Origin: Flavobacterium luteum
GTDB lineage: Bacteria; Bacteroidota; Bacteroidia; Flavobacteriales; Flavobacteriaceae
NCBI RefSeq assembly: GCF_008806775.1
Contig: NZ_WAEM01000005.1
Coordinates: 124,001-188,000 of the forward strand
Length of the DNA: 64,000 nt
Direction: 5' to 3'
This document shows positions 21,398 through 29,104 of this stretch, in pieces. The notes beneath the pieces are model-generated. The model did no database searches, was not told the origin of the DNA, and worked only from the letters and a program-made list of their open reading frames with translations. Numbering within the stretch: position 1 is the first letter of the stretch; the number at the start of each line of letters is the position of its first letter. Made by a program: the position numbers and the translations under genes.

Positions 21398-21465
21398 CAA
21401 AGTTTAAAAGTTTTCAAATAATATAATCAGTGTTTAAGCAAATATTCATTTTGAAATTAATTTTG

Positions 21466-21474
21466 TAAATTTGC
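21466..21474 (+). promoter_or_regulatory. -7 element of the PPIase gene
   Basis: TAAATTTGC, 23 bp upstream of the ATG, matches the TAnnTTTG consensus. A TTTG 12 nt upstream is too close to be a good -33 box. Confidence 0.5.
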
Positions 21475-21496
21475 ACTTCAATAAAAAACAATAAAA

Positions 21497-22429
21497 ATGG
21501 AAAACGGAATATATGCTAAATTCAACACCACCAAAGGTTCGATTTTAGTAAAATTAGAACATGATTTAACGCCAGGAACAGTCGGTAACTTTGTAGCATT
21601 GGCAGAAGGAAACTTGGAAAATAAAGTAAAACCACAAGGGACGAAATTCTATGATGGATTAAAATTTCATAGAGTAATTCCTGATTTTATGATTCAAGGA
21701 GGTTGTCCACAAGGAACAGGAACTGGAGATCCAGGCTATAAATTTGACGATGAGTTTCACCCAAGTCTTAAACACGACAGACCTGGTATTTTGGCTATGG
21801 CCAATTCTGGACCTGGAAGCAATGGTTCTCAGTTTTATATTACACATGTCCCAACTTCATGGTTAGATGGTAAGCATACTGTTTTTGGTCATGTAGTTGA
21901 AGGTCAAGACGTTGTTGATGCTGTAGCTCAAGGTGATATTTTAGAAACTTTAGAAATTATTAGAGTAGGTGAGGAAGCTCAAAAATGGAATGCAGTTGAA
22001 GCCTTCAGGACTTTTGAAGGTTCTCGAGCCAAACGTGAAGCTGCTGAAAGAGAAGCAGCTGATGCAAAAATGGAAAAATTAGCAGCTGGTTTCGAAAAAA
22101 CAGAAAGTGGTTTGCGTTACCAGTTCATTCAAAGAGGAAACGGTAAAAAAGCAGAAAACGGAAAAACGGTTTCAGTACATTATACAGGACAACTTGAAGA
22201 CGGAAAAGTATTTGACAGTTCCTATCCAAGAAAAAAACCAATCGAATTTCCATTAGGTAGAGGAAACGTAATAGAAGGTTGGGATGAAGGAATTGCCTTA
22301 TTACAAGTTGGTGATAAAGCTCGCTTTGTTATTCCTTCTCATTTAGGTTATGGCTCTCGTGGTGCAGGAGGAGCAATTCCGCCAAACGCAACTCTGATTT
22401 TTGATGTTGAATTAATGGATGTTAAATAG
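21497..22429 (+). CDS. Cyclophilin-FKBP fusion peptidyl-prolyl isomerase
   Basis: A 310-residue protein that joins two unrelated prolyl isomerase folds. Residues 1-165 are a cyclophilin (FHRVIPDFMIQGG with the catalytic Arg, and GSNGSQFYITH). A charged helical linker (about 166-200, Ala/Glu/Lys-rich) leads to an FKBP domain (about 200-310: VSVHYTGQL, VFDSSY, VIEGWDEGI, GYGSRGAGGAIPPNATLIF). There is no signal peptide, so it should be a cytoplasmic folding factor. The downstream cytochrome c gene is on the same strand 73 bp later. Confidence 0.93.
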   Translation: MENGIYAKFNTTKGSILVKLEHDLTPGTVGNFVALAEGNLENKVKPQGTKFYDGLKFHRVIPDFMIQGGCPQGTGTGDPGYKFDDEFHPSLKHDRPGILAMANSGPGSNGSQFYITHVPTSWLDGKHTVFGHVVEGQDVVDAVAQGDILETLEIIRVGEEAQKWNAVEAFRTFEGSRAKREAAEREAADAKMEKLAAGFEKTESGLRYQFIQRGNGKKAENGKTVSVHYTGQLEDGKVFDSSYPRKKPIEFPLGRGNVIEGWDEGIALLQVGDKARFVIPSHLGYGSRGAGGAIPPNATLIFDVELMDVK

Positions 22430-22502
22430 GTTATAATAAAAACCTTAAGAATTTAATCAATAAGTTAAATCTTTAAAACAGTAAAAATATAAATCCAATT
22501 TT

Positions 22503-22799
22503 ATGAAATTTAAAAATATAGTTGCCCCAATTTTACTGTTTATGATTTATTCTTGTGCGTCAAAATCAACTTTCCCAGTGCCAGTAGTCGCTGGAGTCAA
22601 AAAAGAAGTAGTAATAAGTAGTATTGCGGAAGGCAAAAATTTGTATGAAAATAATTGTGCTAATTGTCACAAACTTTATGTTGCAAAAGAATTTTCTGCT
22701 GAAGAGTGGAAGCCAATTTTGCATAGTATGCAAAAAAAAGCACATTTAAATGATGCAGAAATAAGTAGTATTTCTAGTTATATCAATTCCCAGTTGTAA
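22503..22799 (+). CDS. Small c-type cytochrome lipoprotein
   Basis: A 98-residue protein with a lipobox (IYSC, Cys18) and one haem-binding motif, CANCH (about residues 52-56). An axial Met is likely in the segment HSMQKKAHL. Size and layout fit a monohaem class I cytochrome anchored to a membrane on its periplasmic face. No oxidase or dehydrogenase gene is adjacent, so its redox partner is unknown. Confidence 0.85.
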   Translation: MKFKNIVAPILLFMIYSCASKSTFPVPVVAGVKKEVVISSIAEGKNLYENNCANCHKLYVAKEFSAEEWKPILHSMQKKAHLNDAEISSISSYINSQL

Positions 22800-22820
22800 T
22801 TATAAATATTGGTAATATAT

Positions 22821-22855
22821 AAAACACATCTCTTAAAAAGGAGATGTGTTTTTTT
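22821..22855. terminator. Bidirectional terminator between the cytochrome gene and glgC
   Basis: A 12-bp stem (AAAACACATCTC / GAGATGTGTTTT) with an 8-nt loop and a T run on the plus strand; the A run on the left gives T residues on the minus strand, serving the convergent glgC. Confidence 0.85.
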
Positions 22856-22874
22856 ATATGTTTACGAATTCGTA

Positions 22875-24146
22875 TTAAATGGTGAATCCATCAGGAATAG
22901 TAACTCCTTTTTTAACAACAATAATTCCATCTTTAATAGTGTAAAGATTAGTGTTTGTGTTTTCTAAATGTTTTCCTCCATTTAATGTTACATCATTTCC
23001 TATTCTACAGTTTTTATCGACAATAGTATTGTTTATCACACAACGATCACCAATTCCGATATTTATGATTCCTTTCTCAATATTTGTTCTAATTTCATCA
23101 ATATTTTGGTAGAAATCATTTCCCATTAAATAAGAATTTGATATTGAAGAACCAAAACCAATTCTACTTCTAATTCCAATTACAGAATGCTTAATAGTGG
23201 TACCATTAATGATACAACCTTCTGTAACAATAGATTTATCAAAGGTAGAAGCTCCAGTTATTTTTGATGGGGGTAAAACCCTTGCTCGAGTATAAATTTT
23301 ACTTGAATTATCAAATAAGTTAAATTTAGGGATGTCATCGGTTAAACCCAAATTAGCCTCAAAGAAAGAGTCAATATTTCCGATATCTGTCCAATAGCCT
23401 TCATATTGATAGCTTAATATTTTATGTTTTCCAATAGCTTGAGGAATTATTTCTTTTCCAAAATCTTTCGTATCTGGATTAGACATCAACTCTACTAATA
23501 ATTCGCGGTTAAAAATATAAATACCCATAGAAGCCAAATAAATTTTTCCTTCTTGCTTCATTTCGTCACTTACTTCAGATGTCCAATCAGGTAATAGTTC
23601 CGCAGCTGGTTTTTCTATAAATGACGATATAAAACTATCGGAATCAGTTTTCAGAATACCAAACTCTGAGGCTTCTTTTGCATTTACTGGCAATGTTGCA
23701 ATAGAAATGGCTGCACCACTTTTTTCGTGAGCGTTTATCATTTCATTAAAGTTCATCTGATACAGTTGATCTCCTGATAAAATAAGAGCATAGTCGAATT
23801 CATGATTCATAAAATGTTGCATACACTGTCTAACGGCATCTGCTGTTCCTTGAAACCAAGTAGGGTTATCTGGAGTTTGTTCAGCTGCTAAAATATCAAC
23901 AAAAGCAGTACTAAAGTGACTAAAATGATAAGTGTTTTTGATATGCTGATTTAAAGAAGCGGAGTTAAATTGTGTTAAAACAAACATTCGTTTGATATCA
24001 GAATTGATACAATTTGAAATAGGAATATCTACTAGTCTGTATTTCCCTGCAATTGGAACTGCTGGTTTGGAGCGACTTTCAGTTAGCGGCGCTAATCTGG
24101 ATCCTTGTCCGCCTCCTAAAATAATGGCGAGGGTGCTTTTTTTCAT
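22875..24146 (-). CDS. glgC: Glucose-1-phosphate adenylyltransferase
   Basis: First committed step of glycogen synthesis: glucose-1-phosphate + ATP to ADP-glucose. The protein has 423 residues. The nucleotidyltransferase domain shows the pyrophosphorylase signature GGGQGSRLAPLTESRSKPAVP, the substrate region YEGYWTDIG, and a C-terminal left-handed beta-helix of hexapeptide repeats (about 290-423). It starts 2 bp after the glgA stop, so glgA-glgC form an operon. Confidence 0.96.
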   Translation of the reverse strand: MKKSTLAIILGGGQGSRLAPLTESRSKPAVPIAGKYRLVDIPISNCINSDIKRMFVLTQFNSASLNQHIKNTYHFSHFSTAFVDILAAEQTPDNPTWFQGTADAVRQCMQHFMNHEFDYALILSGDQLYQMNFNEMINAHEKSGAAISIATLPVNAKEASEFGILKTDSDSFISSFIEKPAAELLPDWTSEVSDEMKQEGKIYLASMGIYIFNRELLVELMSNPDTKDFGKEIIPQAIGKHKILSYQYEGYWTDIGNIDSFFEANLGLTDDIPKFNLFDNSSKIYTRARVLPPSKITGASTFDKSIVTEGCIINGTTIKHSVIGIRSRIGFGSSISNSYLMGNDFYQNIDEIRTNIEKGIINIGIGDRCVINNTIVDKNCRIGNDVTLNGGKHLENTNTNLYTIKDGIIVVKKGVTIPDGFTI

Positions 24147-24148
24147 AA

Positions 24149-25564
24149 TTATGTGGTTAAAGATTCGTAAATTTTTATATATTTTTTAGTTACATTTTCC
24201 CAAGAATGATCTTTTTTCATTCCAATTTTTCTAATGGTATCCAATTCTGGAGCGTCATGATATAGTTTAATGGCCCTTTTTATCGAATGATTTACATCAA
24301 AGATACTCGTTTGGTCATGACATATTCCAAAACCACCATCCCCCACGTCTAAAACGGAGTCTTTTAATCCTCCAGTTCTCCTCACTATAGGAATTGTTCC
24401 ATAAAGCAAAGCTATCATTTGGTTTGTTCCACAAGGTTCAATTCTTGATGGCATCAACAAAAAATCGGCTGCAGCAAATACTAGATGCTCTAATTCTTCA
24501 TTATAGCCCATAGTTGAATTATAGTATCCCGTATAGAAATTTTTTAAACTTTGCAAACTTTTTTCAAGAACCGCATTTCCTTTTCCTAGAATTAAAATGT
24601 TTATTTCTTTGGAATGTTCATTTAATAAAACACTGCAAATTTCGGGTAATATGTCGGCACCTTTTTCAGGAGTTAAGTCTCCAATAAATACAAATAAAGG
24701 TTTAGAAACGTCTAAATTAAACTGCTCACAAATGTATTCTTTATTAATTTGTTTGCCTTCTTTAAAATTCTCTGATGAATAATTCTCAACAAGTAATGAA
24801 TCAATTTTTGGATTCCAAATATTAGTATCTATTCCGTTTAGAATTCCTGTAGCTTTTTGCTTTTCATAATGCAATAAATTTTCTAAACCGCTTATATTAC
24901 TACAAATATCATCCAAATAACTCGGTGAGATTGTGGTAATTTTCCATACACATCGTATGGCTGAAGCTAATGGATTTATCATTCCATTCCATTCTAAAAG
25001 ACCAATTTTAGATTGGTCGAAAGTAGGTAGATAATTCAGTTTATCAGAACTAAAAGCTCCTTGATGTTTTGTATTATAAATGCTTAATACTGTGGGAGTA
25101 TCTTTTAAATCAAAAAAGCTAAAACAATGTTTTACCATAAAAGGGATTAAACCTGTATGGTGTTCGTGGCAATGAATAATATCAGGCTTTTGATAGGTTT
25201 TTGAAATCCAATCCAGAAAAGCAATCTGAAAAGACACAAAACGTTCGGTGTCATCTTCGTAGGAATAAATATTTGGTCGATCAAACAATTCAGGAATGGC
25301 AATTTGAAACAACTCGAATCCCAGTGTGTTTGTTTTTGCTTTTAGGATAGTGTATGTAAAGTGGAACCAACCGAGATGAAGCTCACCTGAATAAATTTCT
25401 TCATAAATATTTTCTTTTGCAAATTCATTGTCATAAAAAGGAATGATGACTTTTATTTGATGTCCTAAAAGTCTTTGATTTTTACAAAGTGAACCAATAC
25501 CATCCGCTAAATCTCCTAGTTTAGCAACGGGATAACATTCGGCACTTATGTGAAAAATTTCCAT
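24149..25564 (-). CDS. glgA: Glycogen synthase (ADP-glucose type)
   Basis: GT5 glucosyltransferase that extends glycogen from ADP-glucose. The protein has 471 residues from the ATG at 25564; a TTG nine bases upstream is less likely. The N-terminal site usually reading K-x-G-G-L-A-D is KLGDLADGIG here (Lys15), with Asp replacing the second Gly. The C-terminal domain keeps GDLTPEKGADIL and SRIEPCGTNQMIALLYGTIPIVRRTGGL, which are typical of bacterial GlgA. It is the first gene of the glgA-glgC operon. Confidence 0.93.
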   Translation of the reverse strand: MEIFHISAECYPVAKLGDLADGIGSLCKNQRLLGHQIKVIIPFYDNEFAKENIYEEIYSGELHLGWFHFTYTILKAKTNTLGFELFQIAIPELFDRPNIYSYEDDTERFVSFQIAFLDWISKTYQKPDIIHCHEHHTGLIPFMVKHCFSFFDLKDTPTVLSIYNTKHQGAFSSDKLNYLPTFDQSKIGLLEWNGMINPLASAIRCVWKITTISPSYLDDICSNISGLENLLHYEKQKATGILNGIDTNIWNPKIDSLLVENYSSENFKEGKQINKEYICEQFNLDVSKPLFVFIGDLTPEKGADILPEICSVLLNEHSKEINILILGKGNAVLEKSLQSLKNFYTGYYNSTMGYNEELEHLVFAAADFLLMPSRIEPCGTNQMIALLYGTIPIVRRTGGLKDSVLDVGDGGFGICHDQTSIFDVNHSIKRAIKLYHDAPELDTIRKIGMKKDHSWENVTKKYIKIYESLTT

Positions 25565-25860
25565 AAAAAACAATTTCGAAACTTAGATAATTTAATTTAC
25601 ATTTTTAGAATGGTAAGATACTCATTTTGTATTAATTTTTCATTTAAAAAGCATAAATAAATCAATAAAGTAATTTAATGCATAAATAATTTGAAAGGAA
25701 GTATTTTTATTAGCATTTGTTTTAAAAACAACCTTAAAAATATTTTTTTATTGCCATATTCGTTCATGTCAAAGTTTTATTATATAATGTTTTTTTAAAG
25801 AAAATTAAGATAATTTTTTCTTGTATGATTTTAGTTTTACTTACGATCAATAATTTTATT

Positions 25861-26691
25861 TTATACGTGTAATACTAGAATTGGAATCTCACTTTTATAA
25901 GACATTTTTTTCGTTAAACTTGAGTTGAATAACGATTCAAAGAAATTTCGTTTGTATGTAATCATCGTTAAAACATCTATTTCTTGGCTCGTAATAAAAT
26001 CAATAATTGTTTCTTTTACATTGTCACCTGGAATGATGTAAAAGCGAACAGGGTCGTTTTTGAATTGATTTTTCCAATCTTTAATTGTGACATTGATATT
26101 GTCATTTTCTTGCGTTTTTACATACAGGCATTTTATTTTGGCATTGGTTTTTTTGGCTATATCAATTGCTTGTTCTAAAGCGACTTTATCTTTTTCTCTA
26201 AATCTAGTAGTAAAACCAATTGTTTCAATTTTTTCAAATTTAGCTTTAACAGGAACACTTAAAACAGGAATAGGTACTGCTGAAATTACGTCACCAGTGT
26301 TTGTGCTGATAAACAGTTCTTTGCACCCTTTAGTTCCTGCAGTACCCATTACTACAAAATTTATTTTTTCGTTTTCAATACATTCCTTTATGTTAGGAAT
26401 TAATAAACCTTCCATTAATCGATGCGACATGCTGATATGTCCTAAATTTCGTTCTTCTGCTATAGCTCTTAGTTTTGGCAGTTCTTCTCTAAATTGTTCA
26501 AATTTTGATAATTCTACAGTATCAAAAGTTTCTTTATAATTTATAGGATAAAAGACATTGTCTGCTAGAGGTAATTCGAAAGTATGCAATAAAATAAGCT
26601 CGCCCTTAACAATTTTTGCAAGTTCTAAAGCATATATAAAAGCATTTGTTGCTGCTTCAGAAAAGTCTGTTGGAAAAAGAATTTTTTTCAT
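25861..26691 (-). CDS. Universal stress protein with two Usp domains
   Basis: A 276-residue protein made of tandem Usp domains. The first starts KKILFPTDFSEAATNAF and ends with the nucleotide-binding region VVMGTAGTKG followed by ISAVPIPVLSVP. The second half (about 155-276) repeats the fold (TIGFTTRFREKDKVALEQAIDIA and IPILVLHV) but lacks the G-x2-G-x9-G(S/T) signature, so probably only one half binds ATP. Tandem Usp proteins are common in Bacteroidota stress responses. It is a single gene. Confidence 0.9.
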   Translation of the reverse strand: MKKILFPTDFSEAATNAFIYALELAKIVKGELILLHTFELPLADNVFYPINYKETFDTVELSKFEQFREELPKLRAIAEERNLGHISMSHRLMEGLLIPNIKECIENEKINFVVMGTAGTKGCKELFISTNTGDVISAVPIPVLSVPVKAKFEKIETIGFTTRFREKDKVALEQAIDIAKKTNAKIKCLYVKTQENDNINVTIKDWKNQFKNDPVRFYIIPGDNVKETIIDFITSQEIDVLTMITYKRNFFESLFNSSLTKKMSYKSEIPILVLHV

Positions 26692-26873
26692 GCTATTAAA
26701 GTTTTATGATTAGTACTGTAAAGTTACTTTTCAATACACTTCAGAGCTATGATAATTATCACATTATTAACAATATAATGCCAAATAAACTTTTATAAGT
26801 GTTTAAATTAAGAAAAGAAATAAGCTACAGTTACCTAATAAAATTCGAGTCTGGCTATTGAGGGAAAACTATA

Positions 26874-27641
26874 TTAGTGGTAGTTTTTTTTCAATTTTTT
26901 CGTTACTTGTCCAGCAAAAATTACAATTATAAAAACGGCAACTAAAACTAAACTTGCTTTTATGTTTCCTAAATTAAATCCTTCTGGTTTTGTTAAATAG
27001 TCGCCCATTGTCGCCCCAATTGGGTGTGTTAAAATTATAGCACACCAATATAAAAATTCTCTTGATATTTTTGTCCAAAAGTAAAATGCAACTACAACTA
27101 CAAGAAGACCTAATAAAAGTAACGTTCCTCCATCAAAGCCTAAAGGTGTATTATGAGCAAGTAAATCTCCAAAAGCAGTTCCTAATGTACTTGAAGTTAA
27201 TATGGCTATCCAATATAAAAATTCTGTTTGCTTGTTCAGTCCGTTTTCTATTGTGTCTGTGTTTGAATGATATTTCCAAATACTAAATGTCAAAGTCAAA
27301 GCAACGATTAATATAATAGTTCCGAATGTATAGCCTTGATTTTCTGTAAAACCTAATTGCAAATGAAAAAACGACCTGCTTATGAAATCTGATATTGTTG
27401 TTCCTAATATACTCGCCAAAGTAATTACTGTCCAATACAAAAGTGGTTTCTGACTTTTTGAGTAAACAGAAATTGTCAAAGCAATTAGGAAAAGGCCAAG
27501 TAAAGCAATTGATCCAACACCATAACCTAAATTAAAAGTTTGAGAAATTAAATCTCCTCCAGTTTCTCCCATTGTGTTTGCACTAATTATTAATGCCCAA
27601 TAAAAGTGATTTATTCTGGGTAAGTGTTTCATTTCTGCCAA
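26874..27641 (-). CDS. Multipass membrane protein with four internal repeats (COG4705-like)
   Basis: A 255-residue integral membrane protein of about eight helices. It contains four copies of a unit with the core x-Y-W-x-x-I then G-x-T-x-G/S-D: FYWALIISANTMGETGGD, LYWTVITLASILGTTISD, LYWIAILTSSTLGTAFGD and LYWCAIILTHPIGATMGD, each followed by a second helix. This matches predicted membrane proteins of the COG4705 type with unknown substrate. The start overlaps the upstream small membrane protein gene by 13 bp, so they are translationally coupled. Confidence 0.8.
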   Translation of the reverse strand: MAEMKHLPRINHFYWALIISANTMGETGGDLISQTFNLGYGVGSIALLGLFLIALTISVYSKSQKPLLYWTVITLASILGTTISDFISRSFFHLQLGFTENQGYTFGTIILIVALTLTFSIWKYHSNTDTIENGLNKQTEFLYWIAILTSSTLGTAFGDLLAHNTPLGFDGGTLLLLGLLVVVVAFYFWTKISREFLYWCAIILTHPIGATMGDYLTKPEGFNLGNIKASLVLVAVFIIVIFAGQVTKKLKKNYH

Positions 27642-27931
27642 TAGTTAATGATTACAAAAGCGATTATTCCAAAAATTCCAATAAGCGAAACAAAAAATAA
27701 GTAGTCTGCAATTTGTTCAAGTTTATATTTTCGATTTTCATTCTCTGTTCTAATGGATACAAAAGAGAACACGCAAGAAATTGTTAATAGCAAAGCGACA
27801 ACTGAAGTAAATTCATCTATTAAAGTATTTTCTGTTTTGTTTGTCAAATGAAGTGAAGTAATTATGAAGAGGCAAAACCCCAATAAATTTGCAGAAGTTC
27901 CTAAAATGTGTTGAGAAGTTTTATTTGCCAT
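27629..27931 (-). CDS. Small membrane protein
   Basis: A 100-residue protein with three hydrophobic helices (about 10-28, 40-62 and 75-96). I do not recognise the family. It overlaps the next gene (four-repeat membrane protein) by 13 bp, which points to a shared function at the membrane. No charged catalytic motif is visible. Confidence 0.65.
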   Translation of the reverse strand: MANKTSQHILGTSANLLGFCLFIITSLHLTNKTENTLIDEFTSVVALLLTISCVFSFVSIRTENENRKYKLEQIADYLFFVSLIGIFGIIAFVIINYWQK

Positions 27932-27979
27932 TTTTTGTTTTCAAAGGTATCTAATTTCTGTCTGTTGATACAATCATGT

Positions 27980-28475
27980 CATATCCTAAAATATGTTGAC
28001 CTTTTTTAGAGTTAATAATTGCATCCCACATACAAACCAACTTTCAAATAAGCCAATTGCCCAAATTCGTTTAGTAGCTGTTGGCCTTTCTTATTATATT
28101 TTTCATCATATTCGTATCTTCTCCTTTATGGGTGTAGTGAAAATTATTGTGTATCCTAATATTATTTTGTTTAATTTTACGTAAGTTAGTATGAATCTTT
28201 ATTATAAATATTTGTAACGATATTGGCAGTTTCATCTATCCAATGAATTTCGTCCAATGATATTTCCTTAAATTTTTTTTTCTGAGCAGTTAAAAGTTTT
28301 ATTGAGTCTTTTTTTTCTTTAAAATTGATATTTTTGGTTGCTCACAATTTCGTTCGGCTAAACTGCTACTAACTTGTATTATGCTATACAAAGCATCGCT
28401 TATCTCGCCAATTACAGCTAGACAGAGGCTACTCGCTGCGTATTATTTTCAAATATACTGTTTTTTTAGGATATG
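27980..28475. mobile_element. Candidate 496-bp inserted element (MITE or IS relic)
   Basis: The segment is bounded by a perfect 12-bp inverted repeat (CATATCCTAAAA at 27980-27991 and its complement at 28464-28475) and by the same trinucleotide TGT outside each end, as expected for a target duplication. It lies in a 710-bp gene-free gap. Inside are decayed minus-strand reading frames and a segment (about 28340-28440) of higher GC than the flanks. The ends fit a miniature or decayed insertion sequence, but a 12-bp repeat with a 3-bp duplication could also be coincidence. Confidence 0.35.
28012..28341 (-). pseudogene. Frameshifted gene relic in the 27.9-28.6 kb gap
   Basis: On the minus strand 28341 to 28186 is open for 51 codons after a stop and has protein-like composition (KEISLDEIHWIDETANI near its end). 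A second open piece (28125-28012) begins RRRYEYDEKYNKKGQQLL. Between them, another frame stays open across the junction (with FHYTHKGEDTN). Changes of frame and in-frame stops argue for a decayed gene. The family is unknown. Confidence 0.35.
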
Positions 28476-28583
28476 TGTTTGTGATAATTTTTAGTAAAAT
28501 GGTTTTTTATCACAAAAATTATGACACTTTTTTTAAATGAAAATTTTATCACAAGTTTAAAATAATTAGAAGCTATTCCATAA

Positions 28584-28618
28584 AAAAAGGTCTGAAAATC
28601 ATTTGATTTTCAGACCTT
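28584..28618 (-). terminator. Terminator of the PUR-like gene
   Basis: An almost loop-free palindrome (GGTCTGAAAATCA / TGATTTTCAGACC) followed on the minus strand by seven T residues, about 24 bp after the DUF3276 gene stop. Confidence 0.88.
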
Positions 28619-28641
28619 AGTGGTCTTAATTTTTTTGATGA

Positions 28642-29022
28642 TTAAATGTCATCAAACTCTATGTCAGTAAAGCTTTTATCTAATTTTGGGTTTTCTTCTT
28701 CCGCCAAGTCATTGGTATATTCTTTCTTGAAATCTTTTTGGTGTCTTTCAGAAATTACTTCCTCACCTTTATGGTTTAATACATAAGCCGTCATGTCTTC
28801 CAGAATTTCAGAGAAAGCCGTGAAATCCTCTTTATACAAGTAAATTTTGTGTTTTTTGAAATGAAAGGAACCGTCTTCCTCAGTAAATTTTTTACTTTCA
28901 GTAATAGTTATGTAATAATCATCTGCTTTAGTGGCTCTAACATCAAAAAAATAGGTTCGTCTACCGGCTCTTAAAACTTTAGAAAAAATCTCTTCTTTTT
29001 CTAACATATCATTTTCTCTCAT
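28642..29022 (-). CDS. PUR-family single-stranded nucleic acid binding protein (DUF3276)
   Basis: A 126-residue protein. The core (about 7-85) matches the bacterial PUR-repeat family DUF3276: EIFSKVLRAGRRTYFFDVRATKADDYYITITESKK followed, after an acidic turn, by HKIYLYKEDF. The PUR fold binds single-stranded DNA or RNA in other lineages. The C-terminal tail is acidic. It has its own terminator. The ABC transporter gene lies 82 bp upstream on the same strand. Confidence 0.85.
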   Translation of the reverse strand: MRENDMLEKEEIFSKVLRAGRRTYFFDVRATKADDYYITITESKKFTEEDGSFHFKKHKIYLYKEDFTAFSEILEDMTAYVLNHKGEEVISERHQKDFKKEYTNDLAEEENPKLDKSFTDIEFDDI

Positions 29023-29104
29023 AATCCTTCTATCAATTTATTTACGTTTTGTTTACATTTAATTCCTTTTCAAAAATGATAAAAAAACATTTACAAAACA
29101 ACAT

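Noticed and set aside
28340-28440. Integron attC-like site in the GC-richer patch
   Set aside because: No convincing core-site pair (RYYYAAC/GTTRRRY) and no integrase; the hairpins there are only 5-6 bp.
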